In this document: piece after piece, positions 34,321 through 45,260 of the stretch
Layout of the letters: each line of letters opens with the position of its first letter
Numbering within the stretch: position 1 is the first letter of the stretch
Origin: Scytalidium lignicola
Taxonomy: Eukaryota > Ascomycota > Leotiomycetes
Length of the DNA stretch: 64,000 nucleotides
Assembly: GCA_002812745.2 (NCBI GenBank)
Contig: NCSJ02000055.1
Coordinates: 108,782 to 172,781 of the forward strand
Direction of reading: 5' to 3'
The notes under the pieces: model-generated
The model's input: only the letters and a program-made list of their open reading frames with translations
What the model was told of the DNA's origin: nothing
The model's database searches: none
Position numbers and translations under genes: made by a program

Positions 34321-35845
34321 TATTGAGACTGCTTTAATCGCAGCTTATATTTCTCCTTTGCGTTATTTACTAATTAGATGCACAAATGCAGGAGATCACC
34401 ATATATATAGAGATGCTATATGATAGTTTTCTTTACACATTTGCGATGTATCTGAAGGAGGAATATCCTGTAACAGATCCAATGCTAAAATCTGGTTCTT
34501 TACTCTGCTTGACCACAACGCGAGGGTCTGAACACTTTTAAATTCAAATGTACAAGACAGGTGCACGTCAATTTCTACGACTCTAACTAGGTATAATTAG
34601 AGTGTTTAACAATATCACGAAATTGTAAAAGTGCCAAAGAAGGTAATACCCACAGTTTATAACAGAAGGAGAAAATATGGATAGAGAAAAAGAAAAAATG
34701 AAACGGACTTACGTCTTTTGGGAGCCTCGAACGATGAGAGATGCCTACCACAGCGCCATACGCCCCAATTTTGTATGTATCTTGTATTGATATATATGTT
34801 TTGAGTGAATTGTGGATGGTATTTCATATGCTTAGAAACGCTAAACAGGAGGAAGGACAATGAGATGAAATGGGATTCCCACTAAAACCATTATCCTCTA
34901 GAGATGCAAGCTAATTCTATGGAAAACTGACACCCCAGTTTTTTATGGTAGTGGGCTCTCAATCAGAGCTGGTGGCCAGAACTGGGATGTGTTGGTAATG
35001 GCAATTCTCGCCATTAGACAATATACCATGGACGATCAGATGACATGGAAGCTCCCAGCACATACTCAGCTGACATTTACTTCCTTGTTTGTGGGCAGCT
35101 AGTAATAAAAAAACTCGGGATGCTGAGAAAACATAAATACCTTAATCTGAAAGGGAAGATGTAATGCTTAGGATAATTCTTACATTAATCTCTTGTCCGA
35201 AACAGGGTATCTCTCATGCTATGATACTAAGGTGAGAGTAGTCTTTCACGATGAGGGCAGATGGACGCACTTTCACCTAATGGAAGTGTTAAGACGTAAA
35301 GGGGGCAAAAAATAAAAATGTTAATACAGGCGAGTTATATAGCAAAAAGAAACAGGCATAAAATCCAAATTTCATCGTGCTGACTGTGTTGTGGTACAGG
35401 CGCTAATCCCTGGAATCCGCAGCAGGGGAAGGAAAAGAGAGCCAATCAGCGGGCGTTGGTGCCTGAAAGACTCCCGCGAGTGCAACACCGTCACGTTTTC
35501 CGCCCTACAAGACGGCTGCCGGCAATTCTTCCCACAGGTCTTACCTCAACACGATGATCGACTAGGATCACCGCTAGGACCATGGATATGGAGGAAGGCA
35601 TCTCCGAAAAGGAAAAGGAGCAGAGAGGGGCAAGAACGTGGCCAAGTGATTGTGCTTGGGTTGATTTCCTCCGCCAGCAGCAGCACGAGGAAGCTCTGCG
35701 GCCGCTGTGCGGTGTCAGGCCATCGATGCAGGCAGACGGGCTTTCGATAGTTTCTTTTGCCTTTGAAGACACAGTTTCCGAATGCAGACAACATGGCCTT
35801 CCCAGATTGGGACCCCTTGAGCGAACTGATGCCTGAAGAGAAAGC

Positions 35846-36230
35846 TTACCCGGTCAGCCGTTGTCGGGTCTCGCTCCATCAACACGTTCTATGACTTCTT
35901 TAATTCTAATCAGCAAGGCATGCTCACGTCACTGCAGAACAAAGATCTACACGATACGAACTCTGTCGATTACGGATCTCCCGAGAGGTCGATCATCAGA
36001 TTCTCTCGGGGGCTGCATCCGGGCCTCAATAATACTTCTGGAAACTCTTACTTCTGCCATCTGCCGCTCATGGCGTTTTCGATAATTTAGACTTCGTCTT
36101 TAGCGCCTCGACCACAACAATATTTTGCTGAAATTCAAGCCACAAATCCAGCGCCTCCGTAGGCACGAAGCATGATGGCGCTCACAATGGAGGCTGAATA
36201 AAAACAAAAATCCATCGGGCAGTTCGCAGG
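35846..36230 (+). pseudogene. Possible relic of a ubiquitin-specific protease
   Basis: In one frame the sequence reads SINTFYDFFNSNQQGMLTSL, then SRGLHPGLNNTSGNSYFCHL, then PLMAFSII. The GLNNTSGN segment resembles the catalytic Cys box of USP deubiquitinases (GLxNxGNxCxxN), but the expected cysteine position is Tyr and the frame is then broken by TAG, TAG and TAA, with QQYFAEIQATNPAP between stops. If correct, this is a decayed fragment whose remaining domain is missing. The C-to-Y change (TGC to TAC) fits a C:G-to-T:A transition. The similarity is short and judged by eye. Confidence 0.35.
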
Positions 36231-37202
36231 AACTGTCATTCCTACCTGTTGCNTTTTTTTCTTTCGACCGATACTCCTTCGTATACTTAAACTACCCATG
36301 CACCATGTCAATGTAAGCTACGCACTGCCGAACTGCTGCACCACGGAGGGAGCGACCCGCTCGCTCTCATAGAGTAAGTCTCACTGCTGACTCCCTTTCG
36401 GCCACTCAGAGCCAGCACCACAATTGTCCCTTACAGATGCGGACGGGACATGCAGGCGCAGGTCCGTTTAGTCAGTGGCTTGGGAGTGTTGAAGCCCATG
36501 TCTTATGCTGCTTTGGATATAGTCAAGGTTTGGCACGCACTCTCCCACCCTTTTCAATCCTTTTATTAATTACTATTCACTCTCTTCCTCTCTTTTTTAG
36601 TCTTCTTCATGATCCCTTGGATCAGTCGCTCCTTCTTTTATTTTGGTCATTTTCTTTTAATATTTGTATCTTTTTGAGATACGTCCTGTCCTTTTTACTT
36701 TGCCGCAGTGCCGTCATTCATTCGTCTCAATCGCTGCCAGTTTTCTTCATTGATAAATACAGAGACCTTCACACATCTAAGGAAGTTGGAAAGTTAGGGA
36801 GAGCGGTTTCAGCGGAGGTTAAAGTGCCAGACAAGGCCATTTATACAGCCACCAATAAATTAACCACTGCGGAGTTTCTATTGCGCCCTACTTTTTTAAA
36901 GTCTTTTGTTACGACAATATTAACTCGAAGGAAAAAGGCGTCGAGGTTGAGCTAAAAAGCACGGATATCGTCAACGCAGTTCCCTCGTGCTCAATACATA
37001 AATCTTCGAGGAGTTCTAAATCACATACACTACAACAGAACCGGATTTCAACCTGCTTAGATTTTATTCCATTTACTTCATCTCATTATCAATTTCCATT
37101 CCGATTATCCTTGTGGAAGGCCTCTTCGATTTATTTTCCTTTCCCAGCACGCATACTTCATATCATATATAAAACCGCATCTCTTTCATCCCAGTATAAG
37201 CC

Positions 37203-39435
37203 ATGACGAACCTGATTGGGCCGCTGGATTTGGGGTCGTCCATCGCGTAAGTCGGGATAGACAGATATGTTGAAGCAGGTTACTAAGACTGTTCTAGGAT
37301 TATAGTTGGAGCTGTTGTTTTAGTGCTAATAGTAGTTGGTAGCATAACGTTCGTATGCTTAAAAAGGAAAGGGTGAGATAATCTTATTGGGAGTTATAGG
37401 ACATCATTAATGATTTAGACCTTCTAAAGCTACAGAACTTCAGGATCTAGAAACAAAAATACGGTCGAATGGCAGCGAGGTTATGACGCAGAAGCATTCT
37501 ATAATGACTTCTATAAATTCATCCCAGGTCGACCTCGTCAAAATACCCAAGCCGGTTTCAGATTCTGCTTCAACCAGTCTTGTTAATGAGTCATTTGAAC
37601 CCAAACGAATAGTACCACCAGAGCGACTGCAAGCATTTGATCCAGCTGCAGGGTACCAGCTAAGAAAGAACAGCATTTCTAGTATGAATAGCACCACTGG
37701 ACTATCTCCATCTCATTTACCCTATCCTCCAAGCATAAGAAGTGGCACACCAGATTCTACAGTAAGCAAGAAATGGATCGATCCTTATGATATCCATTTT
37801 AATAGGCCTTTGACACCTACCACCAAGGCATGGGTATCACCGCTTGATGTTCATTTTAGCCGGCCGACGACACCTCTAGCGAGTAGACCTACAACACCAA
37901 CGTCTACTTTAGCAGCAAGGCGACTGTCGTTTGGATCAAATATACTATCTAGTGGCGAGGGCAACAACGGCGCGGTTATTCCCATAGAAGCTACAACAAC
38001 ATTGACCGAAATACCCAATATCAAATCAACTACAGACACCGAGACCTCTGGACAGGTTCAAGCAGATGGAATAAATGGTCTAGAGTCTGACATGTTCCCG
38101 CTACCTCCCACCGCCACATCCCGAAACTTTAAATTCCAGACTCCAGAACTAGAGCAGAGTAGATCGCCGTCGAGAGATGGGATCAATTCTGGAAATCATT
38201 CTCACATTAGCGTCGAGGATACCCCTGCCTCAGCCACTACTCAGGACTCATTTGGACAATCCGTACATACTGCTATTGAAAATTCAACTCTTGCCGACAA
38301 GCAGAGAATTTCTTCCGTCAGTATGCAGAATCAGCCAGTGGATCCTTCTCTAGATTTATCATTGCTGCAGTCGGAAGAACGTGCCCGCAGCATCGCTGCC
38401 TCTAGCCGGTATAGCTCTAATGATTACAGCTTTGATTCTACAGGACTGCCAGGGAAACATCGCTCACGCTCGCGTTCTCGCTCTCTTGATTCACAATCGC
38501 AGCAATCAACACATGCACACCAACCATCTAGTTCAACAAAAGTGATAGTTTCAGTTCCAGATCACCTAGGCGCACTCAAGCCTGATCCCGAGCAAGTATC
38601 AGAAGGAATTGATCAATTTCATTACGGCCATAATCGGTACGCAAGCGACACTATAGATGGCCATCACCTTGAAATGAATGACGATATAGAATCATACTCC
38701 ACTGCACTGAGCCCAGCTCAAGAAGACACTGGCATAATATCCACAAGTTCGCTCCATCGACGATCAGGCTCGCTACCTCATTCTCAGCTCGCCATTCCTA
38801 ACAATGTGGAAATTGGCACAGCTGTCCCTTTTGGCGTGGGGCTGCACAAGAGAGGTACGAGCGAAGGGAGTGAGAATAGTATTGGCGATTTCTACGATGC
38901 ATATTACCGGCTGTCAACTATGGGACATTCAAGGGAACAAGATATGGGAGTAACGGACTATCAGCGTTCAGGACGGTATGACCGAGAGTCAACGGTTGAG
39001 ATGGGGCAGCCCTGGAGTTTGGATCCCGAAAAGAGTCAATTTGGACGGTATCCTCCAATACAAGATGAACAACCGCCGTATAATACCAGAGCAGGCGAGG
39101 ATTGGAGACCAAAGCCGCAAAAGTTGTATTTCCAGTCGCCGAATCAGCACCGTCCATCCAATGCTGATAGTACTAGTATTCCACAGCAGCTTCAACCACC
39201 GCATCTACAACAGCAGGAGTCAAGCCTACCATATGAACGAGATCTACCGCTCCCACACCGTCCATATCGCCAAGGTTCTCCTGCTCCTCCTTCTTTCTCA
39301 CATCGGAATCAGCAACGATATACCCCGCCATCACAGCTGGACATTGGACAGACGATAGTGGAGATGCAGTCCCCGTTGGCGAGCCCTACATTCGGGAACC
39401 AGGGGCAGTCTCGGTACGCTTCGAAGGTGATATAA
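37203..39435 (+). CDS. Single-pass membrane protein with long disordered tail
   Basis: Exons 37203-37246, 37298-37372 and 37419-39435 join across 51- and 46-nt introns to give 711 residues. The short N-terminus MTNLIGPLDLGSSIA is followed by one hydrophobic span (IIVGAVVLVLIVVGSITFVC) and a basic stop-transfer KRKG, so the remaining ~670 residues are probably cytosolic. The tail is disordered, rich in Ser, Pro and His, with a tandem motif: WIDPYDIHFNRPLTP and WVSPLDVHFSRPTTP, about 19 residues apart. An RSRSRSR patch and a Gln/Pro-rich C-terminus follow. No enzyme domain is visible. The layout recalls fungal plasma-membrane sensors or adaptors lacking a large ectodomain, but the function is unknown. 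The two upstream exons are needed for the membrane anchor. Confidence 0.87.
37768..37893 (+). repeat. Tandem PxDxHFxRPxTP-encoding repeat
   Basis: Two adjacent units of about 19 codons encode KWIDPYDIHFNRPLTP and AWVSPLDVHFSRPTTP, followed by a shorter RPTTP. The DNA copies are diverged, so the peptide rather than the DNA is retained. Confidence 0.75.
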
Positions 39436-41806
39436 GGAGGGAAGGCTGATGAGCTACAGCTTTCCCATGTAATGAAGATTAGGGTATGCACAGCTCGGAC
39501 TGTTGCCATGAAGCATATAAATCTCGGGGTCCGTATTAAGAAGTTGGGATAAAATTAGGGCTTTCGGAGGATTGTGTTATGGTCGTGGTTATATTTTTGG
39601 TTGGATAATAGACTCGGGAATCAGGTTCATGACATATGAAAAGGAGATAGAATATGGGTGGCAGGCTATGAGGTGTGTTTAGGATTGGGTACATTTGGAC
39701 TTTTAATGTATATTACGAAAATAGGATGTGTAACATAACCGTGAACCTGGTCCTTATTATCTTATCCTCTGATGATGCACTGCAAGTCTACAAGGTGTCT
39801 TAGCAACAATTGGTTCTCACACACATCTACCTCGGACAAAGAAGGAGAGAAAGGGGGTGGTGCAGCGAATGTTGGGAGATGATATTTGCGACGGGAGAAT
39901 GCGTCAAATGGCAGGCTAGATGAGATGAGATGACAATGGATACCAAAGACCTGTTCGCTGGGATTCCCAAGGAGTTGGCAGGATCCCAAGCCGCTGGTCT
40001 TCAGTTTTCTACGACGTGCAACAAAACATTTGGGCGAAGGTGCCAATTGGCTGCACGTGCCTCGTGGTTGGTTACTCGTTAATTAGAACCTTGGGTGCCT
40101 GGGTTTTTCCATGGTTTGCCGCATTGATTTACACAGTACAGAGTACTTGAGTCGAACCGGCGAATCCTATGTAATTACATGTACCGTCCAGATGTACGCC
40201 CTACGCAGTGCGACGGGCACTGGGCGGCGCTAATGTGGTGCTCCGTCCTTGGCTTGGATATATTTCATGGTTGTAGAATCAGATGAGTGAATGAATGATC
40301 AAGACTCTTCCATGCCCACAGATGTGCCGTACAACATAGGCTATGGCGCACATCTGGTGGACGGGCACGGGCAGAAGGTCAGCACTTTCACACCTTGACG
40401 AGCTTACCTTAGCCTCCTGCAAGCCCAATTCTACGCTTCACGGAGCGGATGCCAATCATGACGGGCAGGATACGCAGCAAGATGCAGCAAAGATGCAGAG
40501 CGCCTGTGAACACCCTCCTCATTGCAGGTCTCGTGGTCCCGATTCCCGAGCCATGGCGGTGGGAAGTCGGTGATCTGCCTGTGTATTGGTGGGAGGTGGG
40601 AGCACACTTCACGTCAGAAAGAAGCAAAACCTTAATAAAGAAGGTGAAAGCAGGCGTAAGAGAAAAAAAGAGTAAAAAATTTTGTTTTTTTGGCATCCTT
40701 CAGCAGTAATTTAGTGCTGCGAGGCCCTCGGGATCGCCCCGTGTATGGTTACCACCCACTGGCACCCTGCCTGCCCTACGCCTACCAAGTAAAACATGGA
40801 CCTGGGCCCGGCCGCTCTCCCCCCCACTTCCACTAAACTCACTCCACTGCACCAGAGCTAATGAACCAGTGGTCGATGGTCTGGCGTCTGGGCACCAAAA
40901 AAAAAAGTTGTCCCAAAGATCACCCCGCCACCAACCACCATGGCCCATCACCTCGGGCTATAAAGAGCTATCATATCTTCCCTTCTTTCGCAGGGTGAGG
41001 TCTTCTACATTAAGACGATTGGGTGTTCAAACAGCCAGATAGTTATTCAGCCATACCATACCGTGCAAGTAGCCAGTCTTTACACTGGACAGCTAGACAG
41101 CTCGACTATCAGATACCAACTCTAATCCTTCGATAACACCACCACCAACAAAGCAAGAGTAGTGGAGCAAACCAAAAACCAAAAACCAAACTCAAGCACA
41201 GCTGCACAGACTTGAGCTGTGCAAGTCAATGCACCGCAGCTTATAACGATAACCAGTGAGCGACTTCGAAGTCTTTGCGCTCGCTGAAGGGAGAAAAGTC
41301 AAATCCTCGCAAGTTTTTTTTATTGAGACGGGATTTGACGAAAGACTTGCCTTTGGAATTTGTCTTTTTGAGATTCTTCACCGAACACAATTTTTAATAT
41401 ATAATTTTCAAGATAGAATTGCCTTTTTTAAGCTATTCATCCATCTATCTATCTATTTTAGGGAATCTTGGTCATACATACATATATATATCTAGAGATA
41501 ACCCCAGTTGNTTTTATTTGGATTTGGGGATCTTTTTGGAAGGCTTGGAGGGTTATATTGCATTGAGCGATAGTTACACCTTCCTGGAAATAGAAGGAAG
41601 GAATAACTTGGATTAGGGGATACAAAACTGCTTGCATCTCTACGACTTTCACGATTCCTACGTCATTCTACGCATCAAAGCGGCGTTCGCGGCGTTTATC
41701 TACATCTGCATCTGCGTCAACATCAAAATCTATATCAATCTTATCTTCATCGGAAGAGCGAAGAGATTCCTCTTCATACTTAACAGAACCATTGTTACTG
41801 CACGGC
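39436..41806. other. Intergenic region and long SLC35F leader
   Basis: 2.4 kb without a supported gene. The left part is the 3' flank of the membrane protein gene. The right part appears to be the promoter and long leader of the SLC35F gene, with a TATA box at 40959 and several short upstream reading frames. An ambiguous base lies at 41511. Confidence 0.5.
40959..40964 (+). promoter_or_regulatory. Candidate TATA box for SLC35F-like gene
   Basis: TATAAA sits in a GC-rich context (GGGCTATAAAGAGC) and is followed by C/T-rich and then A/C-rich sequence typical of transcribed leaders. It would imply a leader of about 800 nt, possibly with an intron. Inferred only from sequence. Confidence 0.4.
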
Positions 41807-43209
41807 ATGGCTTCTTCCAAGCACATTGACGAAGGAGTGGCGGAGTTGGACACGGGTGTCGAGACACCCAAGGCGGTTAACCAGCAGGTGAGGCCGGTGA
41901 CTGGAGAGGAGACGGATGGTAGTGGTGAAGTGGATACGGCGGTGCTGGAACATGCCATTGAGGCAATTGAGGAGAAGAAGAAGGCTTGGTATGCGTACTT
42001 TCTGACGAGGGATTTCTGGATTGTCCTGCTTCTTGGGTATGTTTCTCTCCTGGCTCACTCACTTTCTCTTGATTTCCTTCCCGTCTTGGATCGTCTGCAT
42101 TAGCCTTATATATATATCTTGCTGACCATTTAAATACAGACAGATCTTGGCTCTGTGTATCACTGCCACCAATACATTCTCCACTCTCCTTGTCAACAAG
42201 GGAACCTCGATCCCTGCATTCCAGACTCTCTTCAACTACATTGTCCTCGCGGCGATCTACACCACCTACACCGTTTATCGCTATGGATTTAAGAAGTACT
42301 TCAAGCTCCTGTTAGTCGACGGCTGGAAGTATATCCTCCTCAGCTTTATGGATGTCGAAGGCAACTATTTTACTGTTCTTGCCTATCGATGTGAGTTCTT
42401 TTTCTCTGGGCTTTCGATCTAATTAACGCCGATTACTAACAACGACTTCAGATACAAACATTCTCTCTGCTCAACTCATCAACTTCTGGTCTATTGTTTG
42501 CGTTGTCATTGTCTCCTTCACACTCCTTCGTGTGCGCTACAAGTTAGCCCAAATTGCTGGCATCCTCATCTGCTGTGGTGGTATGGGCATTCTCCTCGCT
42601 AGCGATCACATCACTGGTTCCAACGGTGGCGATCCACCAACGCAAGTCAAAGGCGACCTCTTCGCTTTGGTCGGCGCCACATTCTATGGCCTTTCCAATG
42701 TCTTCGAGGAGTGGTTCGTCTCTAAGAGGCCTGCGTATGAAGTCCTTGGAATGCTGGGCCTCTTCGGCATCATCATCAATGGCATCACGGCCGCTATCTT
42801 CGATCGTTCCAGTTTCCGGGGTGCGACGTGGGATGGCCAGGTCGGCGGTTACATCGTTGGCTACACCATTGCCCTCGCAATCTTCTACTCCCTTGCTCCA
42901 TTAATACTTCGCATGGCTTCGGCCGCCTTCTTCGATATCTCTCTCCTGACGGGAAACTTCTGGGGCGTAATTATTGGCATCAGGGTCTTTGGCCAAACCA
43001 TCTACTACCTCTATCCTATTGCCTTTGTCCTTATTATCTTAGGTCTCATCACGTATTTCTTGGCTGGTAGCATGCTCGGAGATAGTTTCAAGCCTTGGCT
43101 CGGGAAGAACCAGGAGAAGGGTGTAGCGGGATTGGGAACGGCGAAGTTGAGGGCTGTTCAGCAGGCTAGAAGGGAGGGGCTTGTTGGGAACGATGGAGAA
43201 GCTGTGTGA
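41807..43209 (+). CDS. SLC35F1/F2/F6-like transporter (DUF914)
   Basis: Exons 41807-42036, 42140-42390 and 42452-43209 join across introns of 103 and 61 nt to give 412 residues. After an acidic cytosolic N-terminus the protein shows ten hydrophobic segments of the drug/metabolite transporter fold. DUF914 landmarks include LCITATNTFSTLLVNKGTSI, PAFQTLFNYIVLA, LLSFMDVEGNYFTVLAYRYT (restored by splicing), LSAQLINFW, GDLFALVGATFYGLSNVFEE and ASAAFFDISLLTGNFWGVI. The family is the SLC35F group of multipass membrane proteins; fungal members are largely uncharacterised and nucleotide-sugar transport should not be assumed. The start was placed at the ATG at 41807; the longer frame begins at a TTG. 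Confidence 0.94.
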
Positions 43210-43959
43210 TTTGAGATATGTGGGAGGATTCTTTGATTTTACTGCGGTGTTGGTGTTTTGAGTTTCCTTTGAGGAAGAAGGGAGGCGGGGTTGCTTTGCG
43301 TTTTTACTTTTGAATGGGCAGAAATGTCTTTTATAAGGCAGCAACGTAGATAGCAATATAATGTGTCCATGTGTCTATGTGTCTGAACTTTTTAAGAAGA
43401 GTTAACTACATCTCTGTGCTGTCATGGTCTATACTTCTCTCTCTTTTGCCCCTCAGGCATTTTGATGTTCTTGCCTGGTGTACCCTCCTTGGTATACGCT
43501 TCTAAAGAGGCGAAGTAGTTATAATTGGATTTTGTGTCCCTATTTATGCAAAATTGTGACAATGAAATAATCTCACTAGGTATATCTCTAGTTATCGCAA
43601 GTTGTATATATGTAACAGACCAATCAAGACGTTCAACTCAAAAAAAATCATAAAACTACCCCTCTATTACCTACTGGTGGGTGCTATGAGATCTAAATAC
43701 AAAATTACTGCCTGAGGCAATAAGTCAAAACCTCACAGGGCAGCACCCTCAAACAAAAATGCACTAGATGGAGTCACGTGAAATGAACTCGGTTACTTTG
43801 GCAAAGCTAAGCCTAGCCGAGAGTAGCGCCCACACAATCCGCGTTTGGGTTGTGAGTTATTGATGGTGTGGGGTGTGTGTGAACCTCTGAAATTTCAACG
43901 ACAATTTATATCGACAATTCCATCCTTCGACGCGAGCGGCAGTTTTAGATACCGTCAAG
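43210..43959. other. Intergenic, SLC35F 3' flank and eL42 promoter
   Basis: 750 bp between two plus-strand genes with no other feature supported. It contains the upstream control region of a ribosomal protein gene. Confidence 0.5.
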
Positions 43960-44872
43960 ATGGTATGTTCTTTTTCTGCTATGGCTTTCCTTTTCTTTCT
44001 TGGATTGGGTTTAGGTGGGGGCTTGGCTTGGAATGCTGGTGTGAGGGAGTGAGAANAGAGAGAGAGAGAGAGAGAGACAGAGAAGGAATAATTGGGGAGG
44101 GGTTTAATTGAGGTTGAGGATGGGAGAATGAGAATATGTGTGCTGACTGGAATTTTTTTCTTTCTATCTAGGTCAACGTTCCCAAGACTCGGCGCACATA
44201 CTGCAAAGGTACGGATATTTCTTTGTTTGACCCTCAAAGGCGATGGGATAGGATTGTGGATGGAGTTGAGAGCTGGATTACCATGAGGCTTGGAATACAT
44301 TTGATTGGAGACCCAGGAAGAGATGGAGACACAGGATGACGATTGAGAATTTTTTGAGGTTCGAAATGCTGACGGGGACATTAAACAGGCAAGGAATGCC
44401 GAAAGCACACACAACATAAAGTCACACAGTACAAGGCTGGAAAGGTATATATATACTGCTACTCCATCCCTGTCTTCTTTTGGCTGGAATTGGAGCACTC
44501 CCAGGACTCACATGCTGCAGGCCTCGCTGTTCGCCCAAGGAAAGCGCCGTTATGACCGAAAACAATCCGGTTACGGTGGTCAGACTAAACCCGTCTTCCA
44601 CAAGAAGGCAAAGACTACGAAGAAGGTCGTGTTGAGACTTGAGTGTACCAGCTGCAAGACTAAGGCACAGTTGGCGTTGAAGAGATGCAAGCACTTCGAG
44701 TTAGGGTATGTCTTTTCTCGTTGATATTCCCCATCTCTCTTTGATACCCGCCCATCTATATTTCTATGTAGAATGAAGAGGGTAGGGATAAAATATGTTG
44801 AAGATAGAGCTAACACATATTCTTCCAACAGTGGTGATAAGAAGACTAAGGGTGCTGCGTTGGTGTTTTAGA
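43960..44872 (+). CDS. RPL42: Ribosomal protein eL42 (L44/L36a)
   Basis: Five coding exons (43960-43962, 44172-44208, 44389-44444, 44521-44705, 44833-44872) give exactly 106 residues, the standard length of eL42. The first coding exon is only the ATG. The protein starts [20 protein letters not shown] and shows the four zinc-binding cysteines (Cys12, Cys17, and the CTSCKTK pair), the [13 protein letters not shown] segment and the ending [13 protein letters not shown]. eL42 is a component of the large ribosomal subunit near the E site. Residue 56 is proline, the form associated with cycloheximide sensitivity in yeasts; Gln at this position gives resistance. The 209-nt first intron contains an AG dinucleotide repeat and an ambiguous base. 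Confidence 0.97.
44057..44077. repeat. AG dinucleotide microsatellite in eL42 intron 1
   Basis: About ten AG units follow directly after an ambiguous base at 44056, so the true length is uncertain. Confidence 0.85.
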
Positions 44873-45260
44873 TGGAATGGCTGTTTGCATCGAGATGGCT
44901 CTTGTTCGGTTCTTTCATCTGGGATTCTAGGGATCTTTATTCAATGGGATCTTGTGCACCATACCCGGGCATGGTATATTTATTTGACACAATCATGTGA
45001 GATGTGTGTGCCTCATGACAATTATGTGCATTCTTGAAACTCTCTCGACTTGCAATGAAGATAATGATGCGTGATTGAGATGGATGCCCCCGGTTTTATA
45101 TATGCTAAGAACACAGCCTAAATAACGCCTTTGCAAATGCACGCTGCTCATACAATGAAGATCATCAGGTCGATAATACAAATCACATATCCATCCCAAG
45201 ATAAGACTATTTCCTCCACCCATTTTACACACTCATGGACATTAAAGATCCCACTCTCAC
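44873..45260. other. Convergent intergenic space
   Basis: 3' flanks of eL42 (+) and the serine O-acyltransferase gene (-). Nothing else seen. Confidence 0.55.

Larger units (their letters stand above)
33427..37202. other. Gene-poor stretch with possible gene relic
   Basis: 3.8 kb without a confident intact gene. The left part is AT-rich and includes an 82-codon frame (34072-34320) of unknown status. The middle (about 35580-36250) contains a possible decayed ubiquitin hydrolase. The right part (36437-37200) is pyrimidine-rich and reads as the leader or promoter of the membrane protein gene at 37203. An ambiguous base lies at 36253 before a T run. Confidence 0.5.

Noticed and set aside
35391..35750. 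119-codon frame near the possible USP relic
   Set aside because: Arg/Ser-rich, overlapped by three other frames, with no motif. It may be part of the relic's surroundings but is not supported as a gene.
36437..36955. 172-codon open frame rich in Leu, Phe and Ser
   Set aside because: Composition follows a pyrimidine-rich leader upstream of the gene at 37203. No domain, no conserved pattern, and no separate promoter or end that looks genic.
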